Below, piece after piece: positions 36,717-46,118 of a DNA stretch of 64,000 bases. Below the pieces are notes generated by a model. That model saw only the letters and a list, made by a program, of their open reading frames with translations, did not search any database and was not told where the DNA came from. Made by a program: the position numbers and the translations under genes. Origin of the DNA: Burkholderia sp. D-99. GTDB lineage: Bacteria > Pseudomonadota > Gammaproteobacteria > Burkholderiales > Burkholderiaceae. The stretch is from assembly GCF_011605345.1 (NCBI RefSeq), contig NZ_JAAOXM010000008.1, positions 124,001 to 188,000 of the forward strand. The letters run 5' to 3'. The stretch's first letter is position 1. Each line of letters starts with the position of its first letter.

Positions 36717-37619
36717 CCGCTCGATCATCGGCGGGATCGCCTGCGCGAACGCGTCGATCACGCAGCGCGTCTTGCGCGGCAGGTAGCGCGTCTTCGGCCA
36801 GATCGCATGGATGTCGCCTTCGCAGACGAAGCAGCGGTCGAGCACGATCGTCATCTCGCCGCGCTTCACGTAGTGATCGAGCAGCCAGCTCGGCAGCCAG
36901 GCGATCCCGAACCCCGATGCGCCGGCTGCCGCGATCGCCTGCACGTCGTCGAAACTGAGCTGGTGCGGCATGTCGATACGGACCGTCGAGCCGTCCGGCG
37001 CGCGCAAGTCCCACGGTTGAACCACGCCCGAGCGTGAATACGCGATCGTCCGGTGGTGCTTCAGGTCATCGAGCGTTTTCGGCATTCCGTGGCGGGCGAG
37101 ATACGACGGCGCCGCGCCGAGGCTGCCGTATTGCGTACCGAGCCGTCGCACCGCGAGGCTCGTGCTGTCCGCGAGCGTGCCGATCCGCACCGCGAGGTCG
37201 ATGCCTTCCTCGACGAGATCGACGAAGCGGTCGGTGATCGACACGTCGATCCGCAGATGCGGATAGGTGCGCGCGAGATCGAGTACGACGGGCGTCACGC
37301 AGTGATGCCCGAACGCGAGCGGCACGCTCAGGCGCAGCTTGCCGCGCGGCTCGTTGCGGCCGCAGTCGAGGTCGGCCTCCGCCGCTTCCAGTTCCGCCAG
37401 CGCGCGCACGCAACGGTCGTAGTACGCCTGGCCGTCGTCGGTCAGGCTCTGGCTGCGCGTCGTGCGCTGCAGCAGCCGCGCACCGAGCCGCTTCTCGAGC
37501 CGCGCGACCGCCTTGCCGACGGCCGAACGCGTCATGTCGAGCCGCTCCGCGGCGAGCGCGAAGCTGCCCGATTCCACTACCTGGACGAAGGTCGTCACGC
37601 CGTCGAGTCTGTCGGTCAT
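36714..37619 (-). CDS. LysR-family regulator
   Basis: LysR-type regulator of about 301 residues from the start MTDRLDGVTTFVQVV. The helix-turn-helix covers about residues 12-60 (SGSFALAAERLDMTRSAVGK). The effector domain covers about 88-290, with YGSLGAAPSYLARHGMPKTL and GFGIAWLPSWLLDHYVKRGE, resembling the CrgA/DsdC-like LTTR group. It is divergent from the EmrB-type exporter gene and probably regulates it. The stop codon overlaps the 10-bp minisatellite, so length variation there could change the C-terminus. Met at 37670 is an alternative start without a ribosome site. Confidence 0.87.
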   Translation of the reverse strand: MTDRLDGVTTFVQVVESGSFALAAERLDMTRSAVGKAVARLEKRLGARLLQRTTRSQSLTDDGQAYYDRCVRALAELEAAEADLDCGRNEPRGKLRLSVPLAFGHHCVTPVVLDLARTYPHLRIDVSITDRFVDLVEEGIDLAVRIGTLADSTSLAVRRLGTQYGSLGAAPSYLARHGMPKTLDDLKHHRTIAYSRSGVVQPWDLRAPDGSTVRIDMPHQLSFDDVQAIAAAGASGFGIAWLPSWLLDHYVKRGEMTIVLDRCFVCEGDIHAIWPKTRYLPRKTRCVIDAFAQAIPPMIER

Positions 37620-37797
37620 GGGAGGGTGTGCTGATTGAGTCCTGTAGTTCCCCAGTCTGGAGAAATGCATGCATCAATGGGGATGGGAATTCTCACTATA
37701 GTACCGATTCCGGTCCAGCGTGCGTTGCCGGCCGCACGCGACCCATCCTTCTCTCCTGGAGGCACGCGGCCCGTTGCCGGGCCGCCGCGCAATTCGC
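37620..37797. promoter_or_regulatory. Divergent LysR/exporter promoter region
   Basis: Contains the palindrome ATGCATGCAT (37665-37674) and an AT-rich patch with CACTATAGTACC near 37693-37704. It likely carries both promoters and the LysR operator. Individual sites are not certain. Confidence 0.45.
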
Positions 37798-39336
37798 ATG
37801 ACACTATCCGACTCCCGCAGGAATGCGGTCGCGCTCGCGGCCGTCTGTCTCACGTCGCTGATGTTCGGCCTCGAAATCTCGAGCGTGCCGGTGATCCTGC
37901 CGACGCTCGAACACGTGCTGCATGGCGATTTCAACGGCATGCAGTGGATCATGAATGCGTACACGATCGCGTGTACGACCGTGCTGATGGCGGCCGGCAC
38001 GCTCGCCGACCGGTTCGGCCGCAAGCGCGTGTACGTGATCGGTACCGTGCTGTTCGGCGCGACGTCGCTGCTGTGCGGGCTCGCGCCGAACGTGCCGGTG
38101 CTCGTCGCGGGCCGGCTGTTGCAGGGCGCCAGCGGCGGCGCGATGCTGATCTGCCAGATTGCGGTGCTGTCGCACCAGTTCCGCGAGGGCCGCGAGCGCG
38201 GCCGCGCGTTCGGGATCTGGGGGATCGTGTTCGGCATCGGGCTCGGTTTCGGGCCGATCGTCGGCGGCGCGATCGTCGCGCTGGCGAGCTGGCCGTGGGT
38301 GTTCCTCGTCCATGCGCCGCTCGCGGCCGTCGCGCTCATGCTGATCGGCGGCGCGGTGCAGGAGTCGCGCGATCCGCACGCGGGCAGGCTGGATGTGGCG
38401 GGCATCGTCACGCTGTCGCTCGCGGTGCTCGGCCTCGCGTTCTACATCACGCAAAGCGCCGAGCTGGGGCTCGCGAGCGCGGCCGGTCTCGGCGTGCTCG
38501 GCGCAACCGTGCTCGCGGTGATCGGTTTCTTCATCGCGGAACGCGCGAGCGCACGGCCGATGTTCGACTTCTCGGTGTTCCGGATCCGCGCATTCACCGG
38601 CGCGATCTTCGGCTCGATGGGGATGAACTTCAGCTTCTGGCCGTTCATGATCTACCTGCCGATCTGGTTCCAGGTCGCGCTCGGCTACGACAGCGTGACG
38701 GCCGGCCTCGCGTTGCTCGCGTACACGTTGCCGACGCTGGTCGCGCCGCCGTTCGGCGAACGGCTCGCGCTGCGCTACGGGCCGGGCGTCGTGATCCCGG
38801 GCGGCTTGTTCACGATCGCCGCCGGTTTCGCGCTGATGCGGCTCGGCAGCGCGGCCGACCATGCCAGTTGGGTGACGATGCTGCCCGGCTGCGTGATCGC
38901 CGGCATCGGGCTCGGGCTCACAAACACGCCCGTGACCAACACGACGACGGGCGCGGTGCCGAGCGCGCGGGCGGGGATGGCGTCGGGCATCGACATGAGC
39001 GCGCGGATGATTTCGCTCGCGCTGAATATCGCGGCGATGGGCTTCGTGCTGGTCGCGGGGATCGTCGCGAGCCTGAAGGGCGGGGGCGCGGGGGCGATCG
39101 GCGATGCGGCGCTGCGCCGGCTCGCGCAGGAGATTGCATCCGGGCGGACCGACGGGCTGCACGAGATCGCACCGGCGCTCGCGCAGGCCGACCCGACCGG
39201 CGCGGCGTTGCATGCGGCGCTCGTGCACGGGTTCGGCTGGGTGATGGTGTACGGCGCGGCGGGCGTGGCCGTGCTCGCGACGGCGAGCGCGGTGGCGTTC
39301 GCGCCGGCGCGACGCGGGGCGGCCGTGTGCGAATGA
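37798..39336 (+). CDS. MFS multidrug exporter, EmrB/QacA (DHA2) family
   Basis: Proton-driven exporter of 512 residues with about 14 hydrophobic segments. Motif A is GTLADRFGRKRVYVIG. Motif C, the antiporter signature, is the GxxxGPxxGG-type sequence in FGIGLGFGPIVGGAIVALAS. It matches DHA2 drug exporters. The adjacent divergent LysR gene is the likely regulator. The start at 37798 lacks a clear Shine-Dalgarno. It ends 51 bp before the convergent NodT-type gene. Confidence 0.9.
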   Translation: MTLSDSRRNAVALAAVCLTSLMFGLEISSVPVILPTLEHVLHGDFNGMQWIMNAYTIACTTVLMAAGTLADRFGRKRVYVIGTVLFGATSLLCGLAPNVPVLVAGRLLQGASGGAMLICQIAVLSHQFREGRERGRAFGIWGIVFGIGLGFGPIVGGAIVALASWPWVFLVHAPLAAVALMLIGGAVQESRDPHAGRLDVAGIVTLSLAVLGLAFYITQSAELGLASAAGLGVLGATVLAVIGFFIAERASARPMFDFSVFRIRAFTGAIFGSMGMNFSFWPFMIYLPIWFQVALGYDSVTAGLALLAYTLPTLVAPPFGERLALRYGPGVVIPGGLFTIAAGFALMRLGSAADHASWVTMLPGCVIAGIGLGLTNTPVTNTTTGAVPSARAGMASGIDMSARMISLALNIAAMGFVLVAGIVASLKGGGAGAIGDAALRRLAQEIASGRTDGLHEIAPALAQADPTGAALHAALVHGFGWVMVYGAAGVAVLATASAVAFAPARRGAAVCE

Positions 39337-39387
39337 CGCGGCGCGTGGCCGGCGGGGCAGGCCCGGCCGGCCCGGTGCGTGCGCCGG

Positions 39388-40761
39388 TCAGGACATCCCG
39401 CCGCCGAGCGCGCGGTACAGCGTCATCTGGTTGTTGAGCCGGTCCAGACGCGTCTGTTCGTCGGCGCTTTGCGCGTCGCGCAGCCGCTGCTGCTGGTCGA
39501 GCCACGGTTGCACGGCGGTCGCGCCAGCCGCGAACTGCGCGGCAGCAAGCCGCTCGGCGCGCTGCGCCTGCGCCAGCGACAGCGCGCGCTGTTCGGCCTC
39601 GCGTTCGAGCTGTACGCGTGCCGACAGCGCGTTCTCGACTTCCGCGAGCGCCGTGTAGAGCTTCTGCCGGAACCCGACGACGGCTTCCTCGTACTGCGAC
39701 TTCGACACCTTGATCTGCAGTTGCATCGTGTTCCACTGGATGAACGGCAGGGCCAGGCCGAGCCCGAGCGTGCCGACCGGATTCGCGAGCACGCGCTCGA
39801 GGCTCGTGCTCGACGTGCCGGCCGTGCCGGTCAGCGTGAAGGTCGGATAGAAGCTGGTACGCGTCGCGTCGACCTGCGCGAGCGACTCGCGCAGCCGGAA
39901 TTCCGCCGCGCGCAAGTCGGGGCGCCGGCCGAGCAGGCTGGCCGGCAGGCCGGCCGCTACCTCCGGCGGCGGCGCGTCGGGCAGCGCCGACGGTTCGGCC
40001 GCGCGCTGCTGCGGCGGCCGGTCGAACAGGATCGCGAGGGCGTGACGGTTCACGGTGCGCTGTTGGATCAGGCGGGTTTGCGCGGCGCGTTGCGTGGCGA
40101 GGTTCTGTTCGGCCTGCGCCAGGTCGAGCCCCGACACGGCACCGGCCGTGTGCCGTGACCGGACGACCGCGAGCGTGCGGACCGCATACGCGATGTTCGC
40201 GTCGCCGAGCGCGATCTGCCGGTTCAGGTAGCCGATCTGCCAGTACAGCGACGCAGTCGTGCCGATCAGCGACAGCCGCGCGGCTTCGAGATCGGCAGCC
40301 GTCGCGTCGGCTTCCCAGCGCGCGGCGTCGCGCAGCGCGGCCAGCCGGCCCCACAGGTCGATTTCATAGCTGAGCGACGCGTTCGTGTTGCTCGACCGGC
40401 TCATCTGGTGCGTGTCGAGCGTGCGCGACACGTTACCGTTCGCGCCGAGCGATACGTTGGGCGTCAGGTTCGTATTCGCGAGCCCGGCCTGCAGTTGTGC
40501 GCGGTACACACGGATCGCCGCGATCGCGAGGTCGTTGTTGGCACCCAGCGCGTCGTCGATCAGCGCGTCGAGTTGCGGATCGCCGAAGCTGTGCCACCAG
40601 TCGCGCGATGTGGCCGGCGCGTCGGCGGCAACCGGCGCCGTCCAGTTCGCGGGCATCGCGACGGCGGGCAGCGGTTCATGGCGCGCGCCCGCGCAGCCGG
40701 CGAGCAGCGCGGCTGCGCACGCGAATGCGCCGAGGCGCTGAAGCGGTGAGGAATGCGTCAT
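39388..40761 (-). CDS. NodT/OprM-type outer membrane efflux lipoprotein
   Basis: Outer membrane channel of 457 residues, TolC superfamily, NodT/RND-OMF group. A lipoprotein signal ends in LLAGC. Two repeated efflux domains (about 60-250 and 265-450) contain TSRDWWHSFGDPQLDALIDD and DVNLSYEIDLWGRLAALRDA-like blocks (here SLSYEIDLWGRLAALRDAAR). It directly follows macB on the same strand with 13 bp between genes, so it supplies the outer membrane pore for the MacAB-type exporter. Confidence 0.92.
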   Translation of the reverse strand: MTHSSPLQRLGAFACAAALLAGCAGARHEPLPAVAMPANWTAPVAADAPATSRDWWHSFGDPQLDALIDDALGANNDLAIAAIRVYRAQLQAGLANTNLTPNVSLGANGNVSRTLDTHQMSRSSNTNASLSYEIDLWGRLAALRDAARWEADATAADLEAARLSLIGTTASLYWQIGYLNRQIALGDANIAYAVRTLAVVRSRHTAGAVSGLDLAQAEQNLATQRAAQTRLIQQRTVNRHALAILFDRPPQQRAAEPSALPDAPPPEVAAGLPASLLGRRPDLRAAEFRLRESLAQVDATRTSFYPTFTLTGTAGTSSTSLERVLANPVGTLGLGLALPFIQWNTMQLQIKVSKSQYEEAVVGFRQKLYTALAEVENALSARVQLEREAEQRALSLAQAQRAERLAAAQFAAGATAVQPWLDQQQRLRDAQSADEQTRLDRLNNQMTLYRALGGGMS

Positions 40762-40774
40762 GGCGGGCCTTGCG

Positions 40775-42838
40775 TCAGTCGCGCGCGAGCGCATCGATCG
40801 GATCGAGCCGCGACGCGTTGCGTGCGGGCATGAAGCCGAATATCACACCGGTGAGCGTCGAGCAGACGAACGCGGTCACGATCGCGCCGGCCGAGAACAC
40901 CATCTTCCATTGCGCGACGAACATCGAGAACAGCGCGCCGAGCCCGAACGACAGCGCGATGCCGATCGTGCCGCCGAGCAGGCAGACCAGCACGGCCTCG
41001 ACGAGAAACTGCTGCAGGATGTCGGACTGGCGCGCGCCGACCGCCATCCGGATGCCGATTTCGCGCGTGCGCTCGGTGACCGACACCAGCATGATGTTCA
41101 TCACGCCGATCCCGCCGACGACGAGCGAGATCACGGCGATCAGCGACAGCAGCAGCGTGAGCGACTGGCCGGTCTTCTCGACGGTCTTCACCACGCTGTC
41201 CATGTTGTACGTAAAGAAGTCCTTGCGGCCGTGGCGCTGCGTCATCAGCTTTTCGAGGCTTTTCTCGGCCGCGGCGCTCGGCTGCCCGTCGCGCACGCGC
41301 ACGGTGATGCTGTCGAGATGGCGCTGCCCGAAGAGGCGCCCGCTCGCGGTCGTGTACGGCACCCATACGTTCAGGCTCTTCACGCTGCCGAACGCGCTCT
41401 TCTTGTCCGCCGTCACGCCGATCACGACGCACGGCACGTTGTCGACCAGGATCACTTCGCCGATCGGGTTGCGCGTCGCGCCGAACAGCTTGCGGCGCGT
41501 GTTCTGGTCGATCACGGCCACCTGCACCTGGCGGCGCACCGCATCCTCGTCGAATGCGACACCCAGCGCGAAGCGCATCCCGCGCGCCTGGAAGAAGCGG
41601 TCGCCGACGCCGCTCACGAGCGCGTTCACGTCGACATTGCGATAGCGCAGCAGCAGCGTGCGCGACGTTTCGGGCGTCGCGCTGTCGACGTACGGCTGCT
41701 CGGCGAGCGCGGCGACATCGGCGGGTACGAGCGTCTGGATCGTGTCGGCGCGGCTGTCGCCCCAGTCGGTGCCCGGATAGATGTTGATCGTGTTCGTGCC
41801 GATGCTGCCGATCTCGTCGAGCATGTAGCGCTTCGCGCCTTCGCCGATCGCGACGATCGACACGACCGACGTGATGCCGATGATGATGCCGAGCATCGTC
41901 AGCAGCGTGCGCAACCGGTGCGACACGAGTGCGATCCACGCCATCCGGCAGGCCTCGGCGAAGCGCCCGGAGCCGGCCGCGAAGCGTCGCGCGCGGGGGG
42001 CGGGATCGGCATGCGCATCGGGGTCGGCTGCGGCGGGCGGCGGCGTGTCGTGACGATCGCGGGAGGATGGTGTGCCGGCTGCCGCTTCGCTCGTTTCCGC
42101 TGTATCTGCGCCCGCGTCTACTTCCGCGAGGGCTTCCGCATAGTGCCGATTCGGGCGGTCTGCGACGATCTCGCCGTCGCTGATCTCGATGATGCGCCGC
42201 GCATGGCGCGCGACGGCCTTGTCGTGCGTGACGATGACGATCGTATGGCCGAGCGCGTTCAGCTCGTGCAGGATGCGGATCACGTCCTGGCCGCTTTTCG
42301 TGTCGAGCGCGCCGGTCGGTTCGTCGGCGAGGATCACCTGGCCGCCGTTCATCAGCGCACGCGCGATGCTCACGCGCTGTTGTTGGCCGCCGGACAGTTG
42401 CCCGGGGCGGTGGTGCGCGCGATCCGCGAGCCCGAGGCGCGCGAGCAGCTCGCGTGCGCGTGCATGCCGCTCCGCGCGTGGCGTGCCGGCATAGATCGCG
42501 GGCATTTCGAGGTTCGCGACGGCATCGACGTGCGGCAGCAGGTGATAGCGCTGGAACACGAAACCGAAGTGCTCGCGGCGCAGTTGCGCGAGCTCGTCGC
42601 TGTCGAGCATGTGCGTGTCGCGGCCGCCGACCGTGTAGGTGCCTTCGCTCGGGTGGTCGAGGCAGCCGAGGATGTTCATCAGCGTCGATTTCCCGGAGCC
42701 CGACGCGCCGACGATCGCGACGATCTCGCCCGCGTGGATCGACAGGTTGACGTTGTTCAGTACAACGACGTCCTTGTCGCCGGCCGGAAAGCGTCGTGTG
42801 ACGGCGGCGAGTTTCAGCAGGGGCTGGCTCATCGTCAC
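40775..42838 (-). CDS. macB: MacB-type ABC exporter (ATPase-permease)
   Basis: Fused ABC transporter of 687 residues. The N-terminal ATPase has Walker A GASGSGKST (44-52), signature LSGGQQQR and Walker B VILADEPTG. A Pro/Ala-rich linker (about 245-300) leads to a membrane part with one helix near 310-335, a large periplasmic domain (about 340-560) and three C-terminal helices, the MacB topology. MacB relatives export macrolides, lipopeptides, siderophores or heme precursors using a TolC-like channel. The start overlaps the macA stop by 4 bp. The actual cargo is unknown. Confidence 0.92.
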   Translation of the reverse strand: MTMSQPLLKLAAVTRRFPAGDKDVVVLNNVNLSIHAGEIVAIVGASGSGKSTLMNILGCLDHPSEGTYTVGGRDTHMLDSDELAQLRREHFGFVFQRYHLLPHVDAVANLEMPAIYAGTPRAERHARARELLARLGLADRAHHRPGQLSGGQQQRVSIARALMNGGQVILADEPTGALDTKSGQDVIRILHELNALGHTIVIVTHDKAVARHARRIIEISDGEIVADRPNRHYAEALAEVDAGADTAETSEAAAGTPSSRDRHDTPPPAAADPDAHADPAPRARRFAAGSGRFAEACRMAWIALVSHRLRTLLTMLGIIIGITSVVSIVAIGEGAKRYMLDEIGSIGTNTINIYPGTDWGDSRADTIQTLVPADVAALAEQPYVDSATPETSRTLLLRYRNVDVNALVSGVGDRFFQARGMRFALGVAFDEDAVRRQVQVAVIDQNTRRKLFGATRNPIGEVILVDNVPCVVIGVTADKKSAFGSVKSLNVWVPYTTASGRLFGQRHLDSITVRVRDGQPSAAAEKSLEKLMTQRHGRKDFFTYNMDSVVKTVEKTGQSLTLLLSLIAVISLVVGGIGVMNIMLVSVTERTREIGIRMAVGARQSDILQQFLVEAVLVCLLGGTIGIALSFGLGALFSMFVAQWKMVFSAGAIVTAFVCSTLTGVIFGFMPARNASRLDPIDALARD

Positions 42839-44028
42839 ACCACGTCCGCCAGCGGCGCGTGGTCGTCAGCCGACGCCTCACCGATCACGACGCGTTCGCC
42901 GTCCTTCAGGCCGGCCAGCACTTCGACGCGCACGTTGTTGTTGATGCCGATGCGGATGTTGCGCGTTTCCGTGCTGCCGTCGGCGCGCAGCACGCGCACC
43001 GCGTAGGTGCCGTCCTTGCGTTTCTCGCCGAGGGCCGCGGCCGGAATGCTGAGCGCGTTGCGTGCGTTGCCGAGCACGATGTTGACCTGCGCGGTCATCG
43101 AGATGCGCAGCCGGTGCTCGGGATTCGGCACTTCGAACAGCGCGTTGTAGAACACGGCCGAATTCGGCTTCGCGCCGCCGCCCGCGCCGCCGCCGAGCGC
43201 GCTTTGTGCTTCGGCGTAGTTCTGCGGCGCCGGCTCGATCGCGCGCAGCTTGCCGTAGTGGCGCTTGTCCGGTTCGCCGAGGATCGTGAAATACGCGGTC
43301 TGGCCGGCGCTCACGCGGATCACGTCGGCTTCCGATACCTGCGCCTTCACGGTCATCGTGTCGAGATCGGCGAGCTTCAGGATCACCGGTGCCTGCTGTT
43401 GCGCGATCACGGTCTGGCCTTCCTGCGTGACGATCGCGACGACCTGGCCGTCGATCGGCGCGACGATGCGCGTGTAGCCGAGGTTGGCCTGTGCGGTCTC
43501 GATCTGGATGCGGGCCGAGCGGATCTGCGCGGCGAGCGACGCGAGGGTTGCGCGCTGCACGTCGAGCGTCGCGCGTGCGGCCTCGAACGATTCGCGCGAC
43601 GTCGCATCGTCGGGCAGCATCGCCTGCTGGCGCCGGAACGCGAGTTCCGCCTGCGTGAGTTGCGCGGCGGTCGATTGCTGCTGCGCGCGCAGGCTTTCTT
43701 CACTGGCGCGCGCCTGGCGCAGCGCGTTTTCCGAGAGCACGGGATCGATCTCGGCGAGCCACTGGCCCTTCGTGACCTTGTCGCCGAGCTTGACCTTCAG
43801 CGACTTCAACTGCCCCGAGACTTGCGCGCCGACGTCGACCTGCCTGAATGCCTGCAGCGCACCGGTTGCCAGCACCGCGTTCTCGAGATCGCCGCGCGAG
43901 ACGGGCGCGGACAGGTATTGCGGATGCTTGTCGGGCGCGCACGCCTTCAGCGTGACGCCGGTGGCGATCGCGACGATGGCAATGGTAGCCAGCACGATGC
44001 GCCGGCGGCAATGGGTCTTCTGAGTCAT
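42835..44028 (-). CDS. macA: MacA-type periplasmic adaptor
   Basis: Membrane fusion protein of 397 residues, partner of MacB. It has an N-terminal membrane anchor (about 9-26), a barrel-sandwich/lipoyl domain (VDVGAQVSGQLKSLKVKLGD and YTRIVAPIDGQVVAIVTQEG), a long alpha-helical hairpin (about 95-190) and beta-barrel/membrane-proximal domains. It is the first gene of the operon macA-macB-NodT, with 4-bp overlap to macB. A Gly-rich segment near 275-285 (GGGAGGGAKP) is a small local insertion. Confidence 0.92.
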   Translation of the reverse strand: MTQKTHCRRRIVLATIAIVAIATGVTLKACAPDKHPQYLSAPVSRGDLENAVLATGALQAFRQVDVGAQVSGQLKSLKVKLGDKVTKGQWLAEIDPVLSENALRQARASEESLRAQQQSTAAQLTQAELAFRRQQAMLPDDATSRESFEAARATLDVQRATLASLAAQIRSARIQIETAQANLGYTRIVAPIDGQVVAIVTQEGQTVIAQQQAPVILKLADLDTMTVKAQVSEADVIRVSAGQTAYFTILGEPDKRHYGKLRAIEPAPQNYAEAQSALGGGAGGGAKPNSAVFYNALFEVPNPEHRLRISMTAQVNIVLGNARNALSIPAAALGEKRKDGTYAVRVLRADGSTETRNIRIGINNNVRVEVLAGLKDGERVVIGEASADDHAPLADVV

Positions 44029-44314
44029 GAGCGTGCGGCGAGGATGAAGCGATGCCGGCGATGCGTGCGGCTGCGCAGGACGATCCGGCCGGCGTCGCTT
44101 GCCGGGCGTGTTGCCCGCGACGGCATCCGCGTACGCATCGCACGGACGTGCCGGGTCGAATCAGCCGCTCATGGTAAGCGAGGAAATCACGACAAATCGT
44201 GTGGAAATTGTGCTGAATTGTGCGGACGGCGCGCGGGAGCGGATGCCGGGTGGCGTCATTGTTGCAATCTGTCAGCGCGACGGGCAAAGCCCCGTGCGCG
44301 CGTTGCGGCCTGCG
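44029..44314. other. Promoter region of the macA operon
   Basis: AT-richer spacer of 286 bp with repeats of the type AATTGTGC around 44190-44222 on the plus strand. It probably carries the operon promoter. No gene is supported. Confidence 0.45.
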
Positions 44315-45043
44315 TTATCGCTGCGCGGCGACGAGTGCCATCATCGGCCGGTCGCGTTCCTCGTCGAGCGCGGGCAGCGCATCGACCTGCTCCTGCGTCG
44401 GCCCCCATTCGTCGAGGTGCGTGAGCGTGAAGCCGCTGCCGATCAGCAGGTTCACGAGCGTGCCGAGCGTGCGGTGCTGCTTGACGACGCCCGGCGCGAG
44501 CCAGTCGGTCACGCGTTCGCCTTCGCGCTGGTAGCCGTCGAGCGGCCACGAGCGGTTGCCCTGCGCATCGATGACGAAGCCGGGCCGGCGCGGCGCCGTG
44601 TAGACCGGATGCTCGATCGAGAACACGAGCCGCCCGCCCGGCACCAGCGCGCGATGGATCGTGCGCAGCAGCGTGTCGAGGTGCGCGATGTAGTGGAACG
44701 CGAGCGAGCTGTACGCGAGATCGAACGCGGCGTCGGGCAGCGCGAGCGTTTCGAGGTCGGCGCGGCGATACGTGATCGCCGGGTGCGCGGCGGTTGACGC
44801 CGCGCGTTCGAGCATGCGCTCGGAGACGTCGACGCCGAGCACGTTTGCCGCGCCCTGATCGGCCGCCCAGCGGCTGAACCAGCCGTAGCCGCAGCCGAGG
44901 TCGAGCACGTGGCGGCTGCGCAGGTCGGGCAGCTGCGCACGCAGCGCGGGCCACTCGGGTGCGCCGTCGAGTCCATGGACCGAGCGGTTCAGGCGGCTGT
45001 AGCCTTCGAAGAAGGCCGGGTCGTCGTAGATGTTCTGCGTCAT
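44315..45043 (-). CDS. Class I SAM-dependent methyltransferase
   Basis: Cytosolic methyltransferase of 242 residues. The SAM-binding motif I is HVLDLGCGYGWFSRWAADQG (about residues 45-64), motif II is LGVDVSERML, and the post-motif block ADLETLALPDAAFDLAYSSL is typical of the UbiE/Methyltransf_11 group. The C-terminal half carries a lid-like region. The substrate is unknown. It follows the HD-domain gene on the same strand by about 55 bp and may be co-transcribed with it. Confidence 0.88.
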   Translation of the reverse strand: MTQNIYDDPAFFEGYSRLNRSVHGLDGAPEWPALRAQLPDLRSRHVLDLGCGYGWFSRWAADQGAANVLGVDVSERMLERAASTAAHPAITYRRADLETLALPDAAFDLAYSSLAFHYIAHLDTLLRTIHRALVPGGRLVFSIEHPVYTAPRRPGFVIDAQGNRSWPLDGYQREGERVTDWLAPGVVKQHRTLGTLVNLLIGSGFTLTHLDEWGPTQEQVDALPALDEERDRPMMALVAAQR

Positions 45044-45098
45044 GCGTAGGGCCTCGTGCGGGCGGGGTGCGCGTCGCCGCGCACCCGGTCCCGCGAGC

Positions 45099-45680
45099 TT
45101 ACGCGTGCTGCCCGCCCGCGTCGATCCGGCGTTGCGTATCGGCGTCGACGATGTCGCGGATCGCGCTGAACAGCGGCGCGTCGTCGGTATAGCGGCGGCC
45201 GTAGCCGAGATTGAACGCGTAGTCGAAATCGGGCGGGTTGCTGCCCTGGTTGTGCTGCAGGATCGTCTCCAGCTTGTCGAGCGCCTTCGCCGCGCGCGCT
45301 TCCGGCGTGGCCGCCGCCTCGTATTCATCCCACAGCGCGACGATCTCGTCGCGCAGCACGCGATCGAGCGGCGCGGTGAGTGTCAGCAGGTCGTCGCGTT
45401 CGTGCGCGCTTTTGTCGGGGTGCGCGGCCTGTTCGATCGCGGGGATGTCGCCGTGCAGCGCCTCGCCGAGATCGTGGACGACGCACAGCTTCAACAGCTT
45501 CGGCGTGTCGAGGCCGGGCAGCGCGTCGGCGAATACGAGCGCCATCAGGCACAACCGCCAGCTGTGCTCGGCCGTGCTTTCTGCGCGCCCGCCCGACGTG
45601 TAGCCGCTGCGCAGCACATCCTTCAGGCGTTCGGCTTCGCGCAGGAAAGCGAGCCTCGCGTGGATCGTATCGGGGTTCAT
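45099..45680 (-). CDS. HD-domain hydrolase, YfbR-like
   Basis: Metal-dependent phosphohydrolase of 193 residues with the HD signature: His39 in STAEHSWR, His69-Asp70 in VVHDLGE, and downstream acidic residues. The layout resembles the YfbR 5'-nucleotidase group, which dephosphorylates deoxyribonucleoside monophosphates. It has an alpha-helical fold throughout and no membrane segment. The exact nucleotide substrate is inferred from the family only. Confidence 0.85.
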   Translation of the reverse strand: MNPDTIHARLAFLREAERLKDVLRSGYTSGGRAESTAEHSWRLCLMALVFADALPGLDTPKLLKLCVVHDLGEALHGDIPAIEQAAHPDKSAHERDDLLTLTAPLDRVLRDEIVALWDEYEAAATPEARAAKALDKLETILQHNQGSNPPDFDYAFNLGYGRRYTDDAPLFSAIRDIVDADTQRRIDAGGQHA

Positions 45681-45734
45681 GGTTGGTGTCCGTGCGATGA
45701 GCCGTCCAGCGTAATGCGGGCACGCACGGTTCGT

Positions 45735-45755
45735 CCACGCATGAAATATGCGTGG
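45735..45755. repeat. Inverted repeat near a G-tract
   Basis: Perfect 8-bp arms CCACGCAT / ATGCGTGG around a 5-nt loop, followed about 15 bp later by a run of nine G. It lies between the HD gene and a small membrane protein gene. It could be an operator or a transcript-end hairpin; there is no T-run. Confidence 0.5.
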
Positions 45756-45791
45756 TGGCGGGATCGAGGGGGGGGGCGCCTTGTCGGGCGC

Positions 45792-46001
45792 CTACTTCAC
45801 GAAAAGTCCGGCCCAGCAGAACAGCGCGAAGAAGCCCGTCTGAACAACGACGATCAGGCTGAACAGGTAGGGGTGGCTGCGGCGTGCCACGCGCCTGCCG
45901 CCGGCGTTGGCCACGCCCGAGCGAAGCGCGATCAGCACGGCGGCGCCCATATAGAGAATGAACGCGACGATCACGAGTTCCCGCAACACAAGCCTCGACA
46001 T
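45792..46001 (-). CDS. Small two-helix membrane protein
   Basis: Protein of 69 residues with two hydrophobic segments (about 6-27 and 46-67) joined by a basic loop (NAGGRRVARRSHPYLF). AGGGG precedes the start at suitable distance. No family is recognised. It resembles many short Burkholderia membrane proteins of unknown role. Confidence 0.6.
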   Translation of the reverse strand: MSRLVLRELVIVAFILYMGAAVLIALRSGVANAGGRRVARRSHPYLFSLIVVVQTGFFALFCWAGLFVK

Positions 46002-46118
46002 GTGGCATTTCCCCTGGGCGTGCTGCCATTCACGTTGGCATCTTTTGCGTGGCGTGCCGGATCCGTCGAAGTACGCCGCGCCGTTGCCCGCATGCGTTGC
46101 TTCGTTGCGGACCGGCGC

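Noticed and set aside
38918-40354. 478-residue minus-strand frame over the MFS and NodT genes
   Set aside because: Arg/Ala-rich shadow without any motif; the true genes in other frames are clear.
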